From: Gammaproteobacteria bacterium | Lineage (GTDB): Bacteria; Pseudomonadota; Gammaproteobacteria; Steroidobacterales; Steroidobacteraceae | Reading direction: 5' to 3' | Length of the DNA: 64,000 bases | Assembly: GCA_027315105.1 (NCBI GenBank) | Contig: DAHUYP010000076.1 | Location: forward strand, 124,001 to 188,000 | Part shown: positions 1 through 8,585 of the stretch, piece by piece | Numbering within the stretch: the stretch's first letter is position 1 | Layout: each line of letters starts with the position of its first letter | Position numbers and translations under genes: made by a program | Notes under the pieces: generated by a model | Told to the model about the DNA's origin: nothing | Databases searched by the model: none | Seen by the model: only the letters and a program-made list of their open reading frames with translations

Positions 1-1414
1 AGACGATGCGCTCGGCCCGCACGCGGTACAGCGATTGCAGATCGCCGATCATCTGTCGGAAGACCCGGAGGCTGCGCGGACTGTCCAGCTCGCCGATATG
101 CGGCGAGATCACCGCACGACGGCCCCAGCCGAGGGCGATCGCCGCCTTCATGTGCCCGCCCACGGCCAGCGTCGGCTGCGGCAGCTGCGCGCGCAGCTCG
201 AGCTGCAACGGAGCGACGCCGCGGCCGATGCGCATCGGGCGCGCCCTGCCGCCGATCACGCGCCACACGGAATCGTCGGCCGGCCGCACGATGGGCCGGT
301 CATGATGCAGGAACGCATCCGCCACGGGCCGCAGCCGCTTCTCGGCTTCGGCATTGTCCGTGATGACCGGCTCGCCGCTGATGTTGCCGGACGTCGCGAC
401 CAGCGGGCCGCCGAATTGCGCCAGCAGCAGGTGATGCAACGGGCTGTAGGGCAGCAGCACGCCCAGTTCCGCCAGACCGGGCGCCAGCGCGGGGCTGCCT
501 CCGGCGCCCGCGCGCCGGCGCGCCAGCACGATCGGGCGCGCCGCATCGGCGCAGGCCGCGGATTCGGCGTCGTCGAGGCACACCCAGGTCCGGACCGCGT
601 CGAGGCCGTCGGCGCCCGTTTGCGGAAACATGATCGCCAGCGGCTTATGCGGTCGGTGCTTGCGTACGCGCAGGCGCACGACCGCCGCATCGTTCGCCGG
701 ATCGCACATCAGATGGTAGCCACCGACGCCCTTGACCGCGACGATGCCGCCCGCGCGCAGGCAGGCAATCGCCGCGGCCAGCGCCGCCTCGCCGCTGCAC
801 GGCCGTTGGCCGTCGCGATGGAAGGCGAGTTGCGGGCCGCAATCGGGGCAGCCGAGCGGCTGCGCATGAAAACGGCGGTCGAGCGGATTCTCGTATTCGG
901 CCCGGCATCGGGCGCAGAGATTGAAGCCGGACATGGAGGTGTTCGGCCGGTCATAGGGCAGCGACTCGATGAGGGTGTAGCGAGGTCCGCATTGGGTGCA
1001 ATTCGTGAACGCGTAGCGGAAGCGGCGCTGCGACTGATTCTGTAGCTCGGCGATGCAGTCGTCGCAGCAGAAGCGGTCCGGCGGCAGATGTACGTCCGTG
1101 CCGGCGCCGGCCTCGCTGGCGAGAATGCGGAATTCGGCCGCGCCTTCGATGATCGCGTCGGACGAGGATTGCAGATGCGGTCGTGCCAGCGGCGGCGCCT
1201 CGCGGATCAGCGCCGCCTCGAACCGACTGATCCGTTCCAGCGGGCCTTCGATATGGATGATCACCTGTCCGGCGCCGTTGCGCACCCAGCCGCGCAGCCG
1301 AAGCGCGTTCGCCATGCGATGCACGAACGGCCGGTAGCCGACGCCCTGGACCTGTCCGCTGACCACCAGGCGCCGCGCGCCCGAGGCCTCAATAGCGAGC
1401 TGCTGCCCGTTCAT
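1..1414 (-). CDS. hypF: HypF carbamoyltransferase, N-terminal part (cut by window edge)
   Basis: HypF makes the thiocarboxamide on HypE that becomes the cyanide ligands of the [NiFe] active-site iron. About 471 N-terminal residues are visible from the ATG at 1414. They show an acylphosphatase domain with GVGYRPFVHR near residue 30, then paired CxxC zinc fingers (CCDDC, CTQCG, CARC, CPDCG) around 110-210, then a YrdC-like domain. The start overlaps the end of hypD by 26 bp, which indicates translational coupling. The C-terminal kinase-like part lies left of the window. hypE, the usual partner, is not in view and may follow it. Confidence 0.95.
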   Translation of the reverse strand, partial: MNGQQLAIEASGARRLVVSGQVQGVGYRPFVHRMANALRLRGWVRNGAGQVIIHIEGPLERISRFEAALIREAPPLARPHLQSSSDAIIEGAAEFRILASEAGAGTDVHLPPDRFCCDDCIAELQNQSQRRFRYAFTNCTQCGPRYTLIESLPYDRPNTSMSGFNLCARCRAEYENPLDRRFHAQPLGCPDCGPQLAFHRDGQRPCSGEAALAAAIACLRAGGIVAVKGVGGYHLMCDPANDAAVVRLRVRKHRPHKPLAIMFPQTGADGLDAVRTWVCLDDAESAACADAARPIVLARRRAGAGGSPALAPGLAELGVLLPYSPLHHLLLAQFGGPLVATSGNISGEPVITDNAEAEKRLRPVADAFLHHDRPIVRPADDSVWRVIGGRARPMRIGRGVAPLQLELRAQLPQPTLAVGGHMKAAIALGWGRRAVISPHIGELDSPRSLRVFRQMIGDLQSLYRVRAERIV

Positions 1415-2525
1415 CGGCCGCCTTCCCGATCCCCGATGACCACCAGATGCGGCAAGCCCCTTCATCCGACACCATGCAGGGCCCGATGGGGTTGCGTGGC
1501 GTGCAGGCTTTGCCGTAGAGCACGCATTGATTGGGATAGATCCTGCCCAGCACCACGCGCGCGCAGTCGCATCCCGGCGGCATTTCCCCGGACCGCCTGC
1601 GGCTGCCGTCGGTTTCCAGGTCGAAACGGCGCAGCGCATCGACGGCCTGGAGCTCGGGCTTCAGCGCGAAGCCCGAACGCGCGATGGTGCCGATGCCGCG
1701 CCACTTGGCGTCGACTACATCGAGCGTTTCGTGCAGCAGGCGGCGCGCGGTCGGATTGCCGCCCGGCTTGGCAACCTGGCCGTAGCAATTGTCCAGGAAC
1801 GCATGGCCTTCGATGTGCTGCCGCAGCACCGAGTAGAGCGCGGCCAGCAGGCTGTCGGCCTCGAAGCCCGCGACTGCGCAGGGAATGCCGTAGTCCTCCG
1901 GCACGAAGCGCCACTGTTCCGGGCCCATGATCGTGGCCACGTGGCCCGGCGCGATCAGCGCATCGAAGCCCGCGGCCTGGCTGGCGAGCAGCATCGCGAT
2001 CGCCGGCCAGGTTAGCCGGCCCGACAGCAGCAGCGACAGATTGGGCGGCAGGCCCTCGGCCAGCAGCGCGGCCACCGGTGCCGTGGTGGTCTCGAAGCCG
2101 GCGGCGAAGAACACCACCTCGCGATCGGGACGAGCACGGGCGATCTTCGCCGCCTCACTCGGTGAGGCGATTGGCCGCACGTCGCCGCCGGCTGCGTGGG
2201 CCTGCTGCAGCGAGCGCGGAGCACGCTTCGGCACATTCGCGGGCACCCGCAGCATGTCGCCGAACGCTACCACGGTGACATTGCTGCGCAAGGCCAGCTC
2301 GATGGCGGCGTGGATGTCCTCTTCCGGGCAGACGCAGACGGGGCAGCCGGGGCCCGGAATGAGTTCGATCTGACGCGGCAGCGCCGCGCGCAGGCCCGCC
2401 AGGGCGATCGAGCGCTCATGGCCTCCGCAGACGTTCATCACGCGGATGCGCCGGTCGAGCCGCAGCGCATGGATGCGCTCGAGCCATTGCTTCGCCAGCG
2501 CCGGCGCATCAGCCATCGCGCTCAT
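1389..2525 (-). CDS. hypD: HypD, Fe-S scaffold for Fe(CN)2CO assembly
   Basis: HypD works with HypC to hold the iron while cyanide and CO are attached during [NiFe] hydrogenase maturation. The 378-residue protein has the family signatures CGGHE near residue 34 and GPGCPVC near residue 58, which contain the essential redox cysteines. Its C-terminal cysteines (NQCVLYGKACTP, IGPCMVSDEGAC) match the [4Fe-4S] ligands. Length is normal for the family. It overlaps hypB by 4 bp (ATGA) and hypF by 26 bp, so the hyp genes are one leftward operon. Confidence 0.97.
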   Translation of the reverse strand: MSAMADAPALAKQWLERIHALRLDRRIRVMNVCGGHERSIALAGLRAALPRQIELIPGPGCPVCVCPEEDIHAAIELALRSNVTVVAFGDMLRVPANVPKRAPRSLQQAHAAGGDVRPIASPSEAAKIARARPDREVVFFAAGFETTTAPVAALLAEGLPPNLSLLLSGRLTWPAIAMLLASQAAGFDALIAPGHVATIMGPEQWRFVPEDYGIPCAVAGFEADSLLAALYSVLRQHIEGHAFLDNCYGQVAKPGGNPTARRLLHETLDVVDAKWRGIGTIARSGFALKPELQAVDALRRFDLETDGSRRRSGEMPPGCDCARVVLGRIYPNQCVLYGKACTPRNPIGPCMVSDEGACRIWWSSGIGKAADERAAARY

Positions 2526-3322
2526 CCGCTCGCCTGGCGGCGTGCGCCGGCACGGCGGCGCGGCGGCGCGGCGCCGGTGCGGCTCGCGGCCAGCTCGCGC
2601 TCGAGCCAGTCGATCCAGGGGCCCAGGGTCTGCGGGCGGCGCGCGGAGATGGGCATCACCTCGGCGGCGTTGGCCAGCGCACGCACGTGCGCCTCGGCTC
2701 TCTGCGTCGAGAAATCGTCCAGCACGTCGAGCAGATCGATCTTGGAGAGCAGTACCAGATCGGCTGCCCGGAACATGGTCGGATACTTCGCCGGTTTGTC
2801 ATCGCCTTCGGTCACCGAAAGCAGCGTGACGTTGGCATGCTGGCCGAGATCGAAGCTGGCCGGGCACACGAGGTTGCCGACATTCTCGATCAGCAGCAGA
2901 TCGATCGTCTCGAGCTCGAGCGCATGCAGAGCGTCATGCACCATGCGGGCATCGAGGTGGCAGGTCTGGCCGGTCGTGATCTGGATCGCGGGCACGCCTT
3001 TGGCGCGGATGCGGCGGGCGTCATTCTCGGTCTCCAGATCGCCCTCGATGACCGCGATGCGAAAGCGGCCGGCGGCGGCATCGATGGTGGCTTCCAGCAG
3101 GCTGGTCTTGCCTGATCCGGGCGATGACATCAGATTGACGGCGAGAATCCCGTGATCGCGCAGATGCGCGCGATTGTGCGCCGCCTGATGATCGTTCTCG
3201 TCCAGGATGGCGGTGACGATCTCGATCGATCGATCGCTGGCGGCCGTTGCCGAGATCGTACTGGTGTGATCGGTGAGGCGGACGATCTCCGCTGTCGCCG
3301 CGCATCCACAGTGCTCGCACAT
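2522..3322 (-). CDS. hypB: HypB, nickel-inserting GTPase
   Basis: HypB is the GTPase that, with HypA, delivers nickel to the hydrogenase large-subunit precursor. The 266-residue protein begins with the high-affinity nickel motif CEHCGC at residues 2-7. Its G domain has a P-loop (SSPGSGKTS), an ENVGNLVCP segment and an SKID base-recognition motif. There is no His-rich stretch, so nickel storage is unlikely and supply probably depends on the NiCoT permease at 9866. The Arg/Ala-rich tail after the G domain looks disordered. It lies 24 bp after hypA and overlaps hypD by 4 bp. Confidence 0.97.
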   Translation of the reverse strand: MCEHCGCAATAEIVRLTDHTSTISATAASDRSIEIVTAILDENDHQAAHNRAHLRDHGILAVNLMSSPGSGKTSLLEATIDAAAGRFRIAVIEGDLETENDARRIRAKGVPAIQITTGQTCHLDARMVHDALHALELETIDLLLIENVGNLVCPASFDLGQHANVTLLSVTEGDDKPAKYPTMFRAADLVLLSKIDLLDVLDDFSTQRAEAHVRALANAAEVMPISARRPQTLGPWIDWLERELAASRTGAAPPRRRAGARRQASG

Positions 3323-3346
3323 CGTCGTCTCCTCGAACGGTGCTCG

Positions 3347-3718
3347 TCAGCAGGCGGCGGCCGCCGGATCCGCATCGGCAGCGAGCTCCACGCGCATCAA
3401 CAGCAGCTCGTCTCCGGACCTCAGATCCACCTGCCAGGTGCCGCAGCGGCCGCACAGCAATGCATTCGCGGCCGCCGGGGTCTGGACCCCACAGCTGCTG
3501 CACCAGACGACGATCGGCGCCGCCTGGATCTCGAGCGCCGCTCGCGCGGCGAGCGTACCGCTTCGCGCCACCGTGAACGCGCGCTCCAGCAGAGGCGCCT
3601 CGACCCCGGACAACGGGCCGATCGCCACCGTGATCGCGCTCACCGCGGTGGCGCCATGAGACAGCGCGGCGCGCTCGACTGCGCGCAACAGACTCTGGCA
3701 CACGGCGAGCTCATGCAT
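3347..3718 (-). CDS. hypA: HypA nickel metallochaperone
   Basis: HypA binds nickel through its N-terminal MHE motif and hands it over with HypB. The 123-residue protein starts MHELAVCQSLL, which is the conserved nickel site including His2. It carries a zinc-ribbon with two CxxC pairs (CSSC near 73, CGRC near 91). The length is typical of the family. The start overlaps hypC by 8 bp. Confidence 0.96.
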   Translation of the reverse strand: MHELAVCQSLLRAVERAALSHGATAVSAITVAIGPLSGVEAPLLERAFTVARSGTLAARAALEIQAAPIVVWCSSCGVQTPAAANALLCGRCGTWQVDLRSGDELLLMRVELAADADPAAAAC

Positions 3719-3956
3719 CGCTGCGCAGCCGGTCGTCGGCGGCCAGCATCCGGTCGTAGAGCTCCCATGCGCTCAGTGCCTCGGCCTCGGATATCTTCTG
3801 TATGGCATAGCCGACGTGGACCATGACGTGATCGCCCGGCTCGATCGGTTCGTGCTGCAACAGGAACAGGCTGACGGAGCGCTGGATGCCCTTCGCATCA
3901 CAGCGCGCCACGAACCCGTCGCGCTCGACGACCCGCATGGGTATACCCAGACACAT
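3711..3956 (-). CDS. hypC: HypC/HybG-type maturation chaperone
   Basis: HypC carries the Fe(CN)2CO moiety with HypD and then holds the large-subunit precursor open for nickel insertion. The 81-residue protein starts MCLGIPMRV; Cys2 is the family's essential residue after methionine removal. It is the first gene of the leftward hyp operon, 198 bp from the divergent hydrogenase structural genes. Confidence 0.96.
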   Translation of the reverse strand: MCLGIPMRVVERDGFVARCDAKGIQRSVSLFLLQHEPIEPGDHVMVHVGYAIQKISEAEALSAWELYDRMLAADDRLRSDA

Positions 3957-4081
3957 GAGGCTGCTCCGGCGGCGTGATATCAGGACGCATGTCTAACCCG
4001 GTTGCGCCGGCGTTCGTATACGCGCATCTACGGATGGCGAGCATCGGCCGCAAAGCTACAATGGGCGAGTCATGATCTGAT

Positions 4082-4114
4082 CGACACCGATCGATGCCGG
4101 TGTGTTCGGTGTCG
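4082..4114. promoter_or_regulatory. Perfect 9-bp inverted repeat upstream of the hydrogenase operon
   Basis: CGACACCGA (4082-4090) and TCGGTGTCG (4106-4114) form a perfect inverted repeat with a 15-base loop. It lies in the 198-bp gap between hypC and the hydrogenase maturation protease, 40 bp before the latter's start. It could be an operator or a leader hairpin. No regulator is assigned. Confidence 0.5.
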
Positions 4115-4154
4115 CCCGAGGAAGCCATCGGCACGGCTGGCGCGGAGCGTTGGG

Positions 4155-4664
4155 ATGTCGATCGAAGCCGCGGCGACCCGTACCCTGCTCATGGGAATCG
4201 GCAATGTCCTGCTCAGCGACGATGGGGTCGGTGTGCATGTGGTGCGCGCGCTGGAGGCACTCGAGCGGGCCGGGGCGATCGGACATCCGGTCACCATTCG
4301 CGATGGCGGCACCGTGGGTCTGGCGCTGTTGCCGGAACTCGACGGCTGCGGCGCGCTGATCGCAATCGACGCGATGCAGCTCGGCAGTGCCCCGGGAACC
4401 GTGCGCACGTTTGCCGGAGCGGACATGGATGTGCAGCTGGGCGGCAAGAAGCGCACGGCCCATGAGGTGGCGCTCGCCGATCTGATCATGGCGGCCACGT
4501 TGACGGGCTGCGCACCGCAGCGGCGAGCACTGGTGGCGATCCAGCCCGGCTCGACCGATTGGGGGCTGGCACCGACGCAACCGGTCCTGGCCGCGATTCC
4601 CGCCGCCTGTCAGGCGATCATCTCATTGCTCGAGGACTGGCAGCATGCGCGCGCGGAGCAATGA
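4155..4664 (+). CDS. hynD: [NiFe] hydrogenase maturation endopeptidase (HynD/HupD family)
   Basis: This protease clips the C-terminal extension of the large subunit once nickel is in place, locking the active site. The 169-residue protein has the family start LLMGIGNVLLSDDGVGVHVV, whose acidic residue binds nickel, and a DGGTVGLALLPEL segment. The ATG at 4155 is chosen because GGAG lies just upstream and the motif starts at the usual distance. Its substrate should be the large subunit at 6830, which keeps a 15-residue extension. The next gene follows after 1 bp. Confidence 0.93.
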   Translation: MSIEAAATRTLLMGIGNVLLSDDGVGVHVVRALEALERAGAIGHPVTIRDGGTVGLALLPELDGCGALIAIDAMQLGSAPGTVRTFAGADMDVQLGGKKRTAHEVALADLIMAATLTGCAPQRRALVAIQPGSTDWGLAPTQPVLAAIPAACQAIISLLEDWQHARAEQ

Positions 4665-4665
4665 C

Positions 4666-5073
4666 ATGGCGGCGATACCTACCGGTCTGGCAGGCGGCGT
4701 GCTGCAGGAGATTGCCGGGCGCCTGGCAGACCTCGCCAGGACGGGCGAGAGCGCCGCGATCGATTTGCGCAGCCTGCCGATGACGAGCACGGATCTCGAC
4801 GAGCTGGAGCACAGGCTCGGTCGCGGCGAGGTCGCGGCCAGACTGACGCTCGCCGGGGCGAGCGAGCTCTGGGAAACCCGCTATAGCGGTGTCTGGTGGG
4901 TTCGACATTACGGCGCCGGCGGCAGGATCGCCGCCGAACGCATCGAGATTGCAGCCGTGCCGGAGATCCTCGTGGCGCACGCGGCCGATATCGCAGCCGC
5001 GGCCGCGCGAGCGCGCTGCGATCTCGGCGGCGATGCATCCGTAACCGACATGGAGCCCGGCATACATGGGTGA
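4666..5073 (+). CDS. hupH: HupH/HyaF-like hydrogenase expression protein, single C-terminal domain
   Basis: The 135-residue protein matches the conserved C-terminal domain of HupH/HoxQ/HyaF, accessory proteins linked to small-subunit Fe-S assembly of uptake hydrogenases. Recognisable segments are the SLPMTSTDLDELEHRLGRGE stretch and the ETRYSGVWWVRH stretch. It is about half the usual HyaF length, so only this domain is present. The ATG at 4666 follows GGAGCA; an in-frame ATG at 4645 would overlap the protease gene further. It overlaps the small-subunit gene by 8 bp, which fits a chaperone for that subunit. Confidence 0.8.
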   Translation: MAAIPTGLAGGVLQEIAGRLADLARTGESAAIDLRSLPMTSTDLDELEHRLGRGEVAARLTLAGASELWETRYSGVWWVRHYGAGGRIAAERIEIAAVPEILVAHAADIAAAAARARCDLGGDASVTDMEPGIHG

Positions 5074-6142
5074 GCGAGAAACCATCGGCGAGCTGCTGCT
5101 CGCGCGCGGCATATCGCGGCGCGCGCTGCTGAAATACGCGACCTATCTGGCCAGCACGATGGCGTTGCCGCCGATGGCCTCGAGCGTCATGGCCGAGGCG
5201 CTGGCGAAGGCCCGGCGCCAATCGGTCATCTGGCTGTCGCTGCAGGAGTGCACCGGCTGCACCGAATCGCTGACGCGCTCCTTCAGCCCGACGATCGAGG
5301 ACATGATCTTCAATCTGATCTCGCTCGACTATCACGAGACCTTGCAGGCGGTGTCCGGCGCGGCCGCCGAACAAGCGCGGCTGGCGGCGATGCACGACAA
5401 CAAGGGCAAATACGTGGTGGTCGTCGATGGCTCGGTATCGACCAGGGACGGTGGTGTCTATGCCGCCAGTGCCGGCAAGACCAACCTGCAGATGCTGCAG
5501 GAGACCGCGCAGGACGCGCTGGCGCTGATCTGCGTCGGTACCTGCGCGGCGTTCGGCGGCGTCCCGCATGCCAGACCCAATCCGACCGGAGCGGTGCCGG
5601 TCTCCGACGTCATCGGCGGCAAGCCGCTGATCAATATCTCCGGCTGTCCGCCGATCGCCGAGGCCATGGCCGGTACCATCGCCTATCTGATCACGTTCAA
5701 CAGACTGCCTGACCTGGACCACCTCAACCGGCCGAAGGCCTACTTCGGCGACAGCATCCATGACCGATGCTATCGGCGGCCGTTCTACGACAAGGGCCTG
5801 TTCGCGAAGAGCTTCGATGACGAGGGGGCGCGCAAGGGCTGGTGCCTGTTCGAACTCGGCTGCAAGGGCCCGGTCACGCACAACGCCTGCGCGACGCTCA
5901 AATGGAATGGCGGCGTGTCGTTTCCGATCGAGTCCGGACACGGCTGCCTCGGCTGCTCGGAGCCGAATTTCTGGGACCAGGGCGGGTTCTACCGCCCGCT
6001 GTCCGCCACCACCGCCAATCCCGCGGCGGTCATCGGCGGCGCGGCGGCTGCGGGCGTTGCGGTCGGCGTGACCAGTGCGCTGCTCGCGCGCCGCCGCAAG
6101 CAACAGGCTGCGCAACAGGCTGCGAAGGAGCCGCAAGCATGA
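5066..6142 (+). CDS. hynS: [NiFe] hydrogenase small subunit, Tat-exported, Isp type
   Basis: The small subunit carries three Fe-S clusters that lead electrons from the active site to the membrane. The 358-residue precursor has a twin-arginine signal (SRRALLKY, Arg18-Arg19), proximal-cluster cysteines in ECTGCTES (Cys62, Cys65), CVGTCAAFGG, SGCPP, and a distal set in the CLGC region. Gly replaces the two extra cysteines of O2-tolerant enzymes (Gly64, and GG instead of GC after CAAF), so the proximal cluster should be a standard one. A C-terminal Ala/Gly-rich helix followed by RRRK anchors it, with the catalytic side periplasmic. It overlaps isp1 by 4 bp. Confidence 0.96.
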   Translation: MGERETIGELLLARGISRRALLKYATYLASTMALPPMASSVMAEALAKARRQSVIWLSLQECTGCTESLTRSFSPTIEDMIFNLISLDYHETLQAVSGAAAEQARLAAMHDNKGKYVVVVDGSVSTRDGGVYAASAGKTNLQMLQETAQDALALICVGTCAAFGGVPHARPNPTGAVPVSDVIGGKPLINISGCPPIAEAMAGTIAYLITFNRLPDLDHLNRPKAYFGDSIHDRCYRRPFYDKGLFAKSFDDEGARKGWCLFELGCKGPVTHNACATLKWNGGVSFPIESGHGCLGCSEPNFWDQGGFYRPLSATTANPAAVIGGAAAAGVAVGVTSALLARRRKQQAAQQAAKEPQA

Positions 6143-6798
6143 GCCTGCTGGCCTTCGCGCGCGGACCGGCGCTGCAGATCGCGCTCGCGGTATTCGCAGC
6201 GGGTGTCGCCTGGCGGCTGTTGGCGCTGCTGCTGCTGCCCTGGGCACGCGACCGATCGGTGGCCCGGGCGACGGCGCCACCGGCGCTGGTGGGCGCCGTC
6301 AAGGGCTTCGTCCGTCACCTGTGGCCGCCCAAGCCGCTGGTGCGCAGTGCCCTGGTCGTGACGCTCAACGGCTATGTATTCCATCTGGGCCTGGCGATCG
6401 TGGTGTTCGGACTGGCCCAGCACATCGCCTTCGTTCGCGGCCTGGTGGGCATTCAATGGCCCAATCTGCCGAGCGAAGTCGTGTCCGCGGTGGCGGTGGT
6501 GACGCTGGCCTCGCTGATGGTTGCAGTGGTACGGCGGCTGACGAGCCCGGTGCTCCGGCTGATCTCCACCTTCAACGACTACTTCAGCTGGCTCGTGACG
6601 ATGCTGCCGGTGGTCACCGGGCTGCTGGCCGTGAGCCATCTCTGGGCGCGCTACGAGACACTTCTGGCCATGCACATCCTGAGCGTCGCGCTGCTGCTGA
6701 TCTGGTTCCCGTTCGGCAAGCTCATGCACGCATTCCTGGTGTTTCTGACGCGCAGCGAGACCGGGATCTTCTATAACCGCAGGGGGGCCCAGATTTGA
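6139..6798 (+). CDS. isp1: Isp1, NarI-like membrane cytochrome b subunit of the hydrogenase
   Basis: The 219-residue protein has about five hydrophobic helices and several membrane histidines (FHLGLAI, GLAQH, SHLW, AMHI, KLMH) suited to two b hemes, as in NarI/DsrM-type quinone-interacting subunits. Between the small and large subunits this is Isp1 of group 1e hydrogenases, which passes electrons from HynS across or into the membrane. The ATG at 6139 overlaps the hynS stop (ATGA). The partner is expected to be Isp2 at 8586. Confidence 0.88.
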   Translation: MSLLAFARGPALQIALAVFAAGVAWRLLALLLLPWARDRSVARATAPPALVGAVKGFVRHLWPPKPLVRSALVVTLNGYVFHLGLAIVVFGLAQHIAFVRGLVGIQWPNLPSEVVSAVAVVTLASLMVAVVRRLTSPVLRLISTFNDYFSWLVTMLPVVTGLLAVSHLWARYETLLAMHILSVALLLIWFPFGKLMHAFLVFLTRSETGIFYNRRGAQI

Positions 6799-6829
6799 GC
6801 ATTGCAGTGCGCTGTGGCAGGAGCGGGCG

Positions 6830-8575
6830 ATGAATGCGCGCGTCGTGGTCGACCCCATCACCCGCATCGAGGGTCATCTTCGCATCGAGGCCGAGACCAG
6901 CGGCGATGGCGCGATCACCGGCGCCTACAGCTCCGGTACGATGGTACGCGGCATCGAGCTGATCCTGAAGGACCGCGACCCGCGCGAGGCCTGGGCGTTC
7001 GCACAACGTATCTGCGGCGTTTGCACGCTCGTGCACGGCATCGCCTCGGTGCGCGCGGTGGAAAACGCGCTGGACTACAGGATTCCACCCAATGCGCAGC
7101 TCATCCGCAATCTCATGATTGCGGCGCAGACCGTGCACGATCACGTGATGCATTTCTATCACCTGCATGCCCTGGACTGGGTCGACGTGGTGTCCTCGCT
7201 GAAGGCGGATCCCGCGGCCACTTCGACGCTCGCGCAATCGATATCGAGCTATGCCAAGTCCAGCCCCGGTTACTTCGCCGAGACGCAGAAGAAGCTGAAG
7301 AACTTCGTGGAATCGGGTCAGCTCGGCATCTTCGCCAACGGCTTCTGGGGGCATCCGGGCTTCAAGCTGCCGCCCGAGGCCAATCTGATGGCGGTCGCCC
7401 ATTACCTCGAAGCCCTGGCCTGGCAGCGTGAGGTGGTGCAGATCCACACGATCCTCGGGGGCAAGAATCCGCACCCGAACTTCCTGGTCGGCGGCGCACC
7501 ATCGCCGATCAGCATCGACATGAGCGGCACGGGCGGCACGTCCGCCACCGCACTGAACATGGCGGGCCTGGAGCAGATCAAGAGCGTGATCGGTCGGATG
7601 CGGGACTTCGTCGACCAGGTCTATCTGCCCGACACGCTGGCGATCGCCTCGTTCTACAAGGACTGGTTCGCGCGCGGCGAGGGCGTCGGAAATTTCCTCA
7701 CCTATGGCGACTTCCCCGAGAAGGGGATGGACGATCCGTCGAGCTGGCTGATCCCGTCGGGCGCGATCCTGGGGCGCGATCTGAGCCGGATCCATGCGAT
7801 CGATCTGACCGACCCGGCGCAGGTGCAGGAGTTCGTGTCGCATTCCTGGTACGACTATTCGGGCGGCAAGACCGAGGGTCTGCATCCGTACGACGGTCAG
7901 ACCCATCTGCACTATACCGGTCCGCGGCCGCCGTACGAACAGCTCGAGGTCGAGCAGAGCTACTCCTGGCTGAAGGCGCCGCGCTGGAAGGGCAACGTGA
8001 TGGAGGTGGGGCCGCTGGCACGCGTACTGATGCTGTATGCCAAGGGTCATGAGCCAACACGCGCCCTCGCCGGCGAGGCGCTGGCGAAGCTCGATCTGCC
8101 GCTGTCGGCGATGTTCTCCACCATGGGACGCACCGCCGCCCGCACGCTCGAGAGCAAGATCGTCGTCGATCAGATGCAGACCTGGTTCGATCATCTGCTG
8201 GCCAACATCAAGGCCGGCGATCTGGCGGTCCACAACCCGATCAAATGGGATCCGTCCTCCTGGCCGAAGACGGCCCGGGGTGTCGGCTTCATGGAGGCGC
8301 CGCGCGGCGCGCTCGCGCATTGGATCGTGATCAAGGATGGAAAGATCGACAATTACCAGGCGGTGGTGCCGTCGACGTGGAATGCGGGTCCGCGCGACGT
8401 ACGCGGCCAGCCGGGCCCGTACGAGGCGGCACTGATGGATCGGCACACGCTCTACGATCCGAAGCAGCCGCTGGAGATTCAACGCACGATCCACAGTTTC
8501 GATCCGTGCATCGCCTGCGCGGTACACGTGATCGACCCCGCGGGCGAAGAGCTCATGCGGTTGCAGGTGCGCTAG
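6830..8575 (+). CDS. hynL: [NiFe] hydrogenase large (catalytic) subunit
   Basis: This subunit binds and splits H2 at the Ni-Fe centre. The 581-residue precursor has the N-terminal family start VVVDPITRIEGHLRIE, the L1 motif RICGVC (Cys62, Cys65) and the L2 motif DPCIACAVH (Cys560, Cys563, His566). A 15-residue tail after His566 should be removed by the protease encoded at 4155. The length is normal. No Tat signal is present, so it is expected to be co-exported with HynS. It starts 31 bp after isp1. Confidence 0.97.
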   Translation: MNARVVVDPITRIEGHLRIEAETSGDGAITGAYSSGTMVRGIELILKDRDPREAWAFAQRICGVCTLVHGIASVRAVENALDYRIPPNAQLIRNLMIAAQTVHDHVMHFYHLHALDWVDVVSSLKADPAATSTLAQSISSYAKSSPGYFAETQKKLKNFVESGQLGIFANGFWGHPGFKLPPEANLMAVAHYLEALAWQREVVQIHTILGGKNPHPNFLVGGAPSPISIDMSGTGGTSATALNMAGLEQIKSVIGRMRDFVDQVYLPDTLAIASFYKDWFARGEGVGNFLTYGDFPEKGMDDPSSWLIPSGAILGRDLSRIHAIDLTDPAQVQEFVSHSWYDYSGGKTEGLHPYDGQTHLHYTGPRPPYEQLEVEQSYSWLKAPRWKGNVMEVGPLARVLMLYAKGHEPTRALAGEALAKLDLPLSAMFSTMGRTAARTLESKIVVDQMQTWFDHLLANIKAGDLAVHNPIKWDPSSWPKTARGVGFMEAPRGALAHWIVIKDGKIDNYQAVVPSTWNAGPRDVRGQPGPYEAALMDRHTLYDPKQPLEIQRTIHSFDPCIACAVHVIDPAGEELMRLQVR

Positions 8576-8585
8576 AGGTGAGACC

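Noticed and set aside
5066-6142. Oxygen-tolerant (membrane-bound, six-cysteine) hydrogenase
   Set aside because: The two extra proximal-cluster cysteines are Gly in this small subunit, and the partner subunits are Isp1/Isp2.
4679-6280. Long minus-strand open frame opposite the hydrogenase small subunit
   Set aside because: It lies fully antisense to genes with clear motifs, is very rich in Arg/Ala/Gly/Pro, and matches no family; it results from GC-rich codon use.
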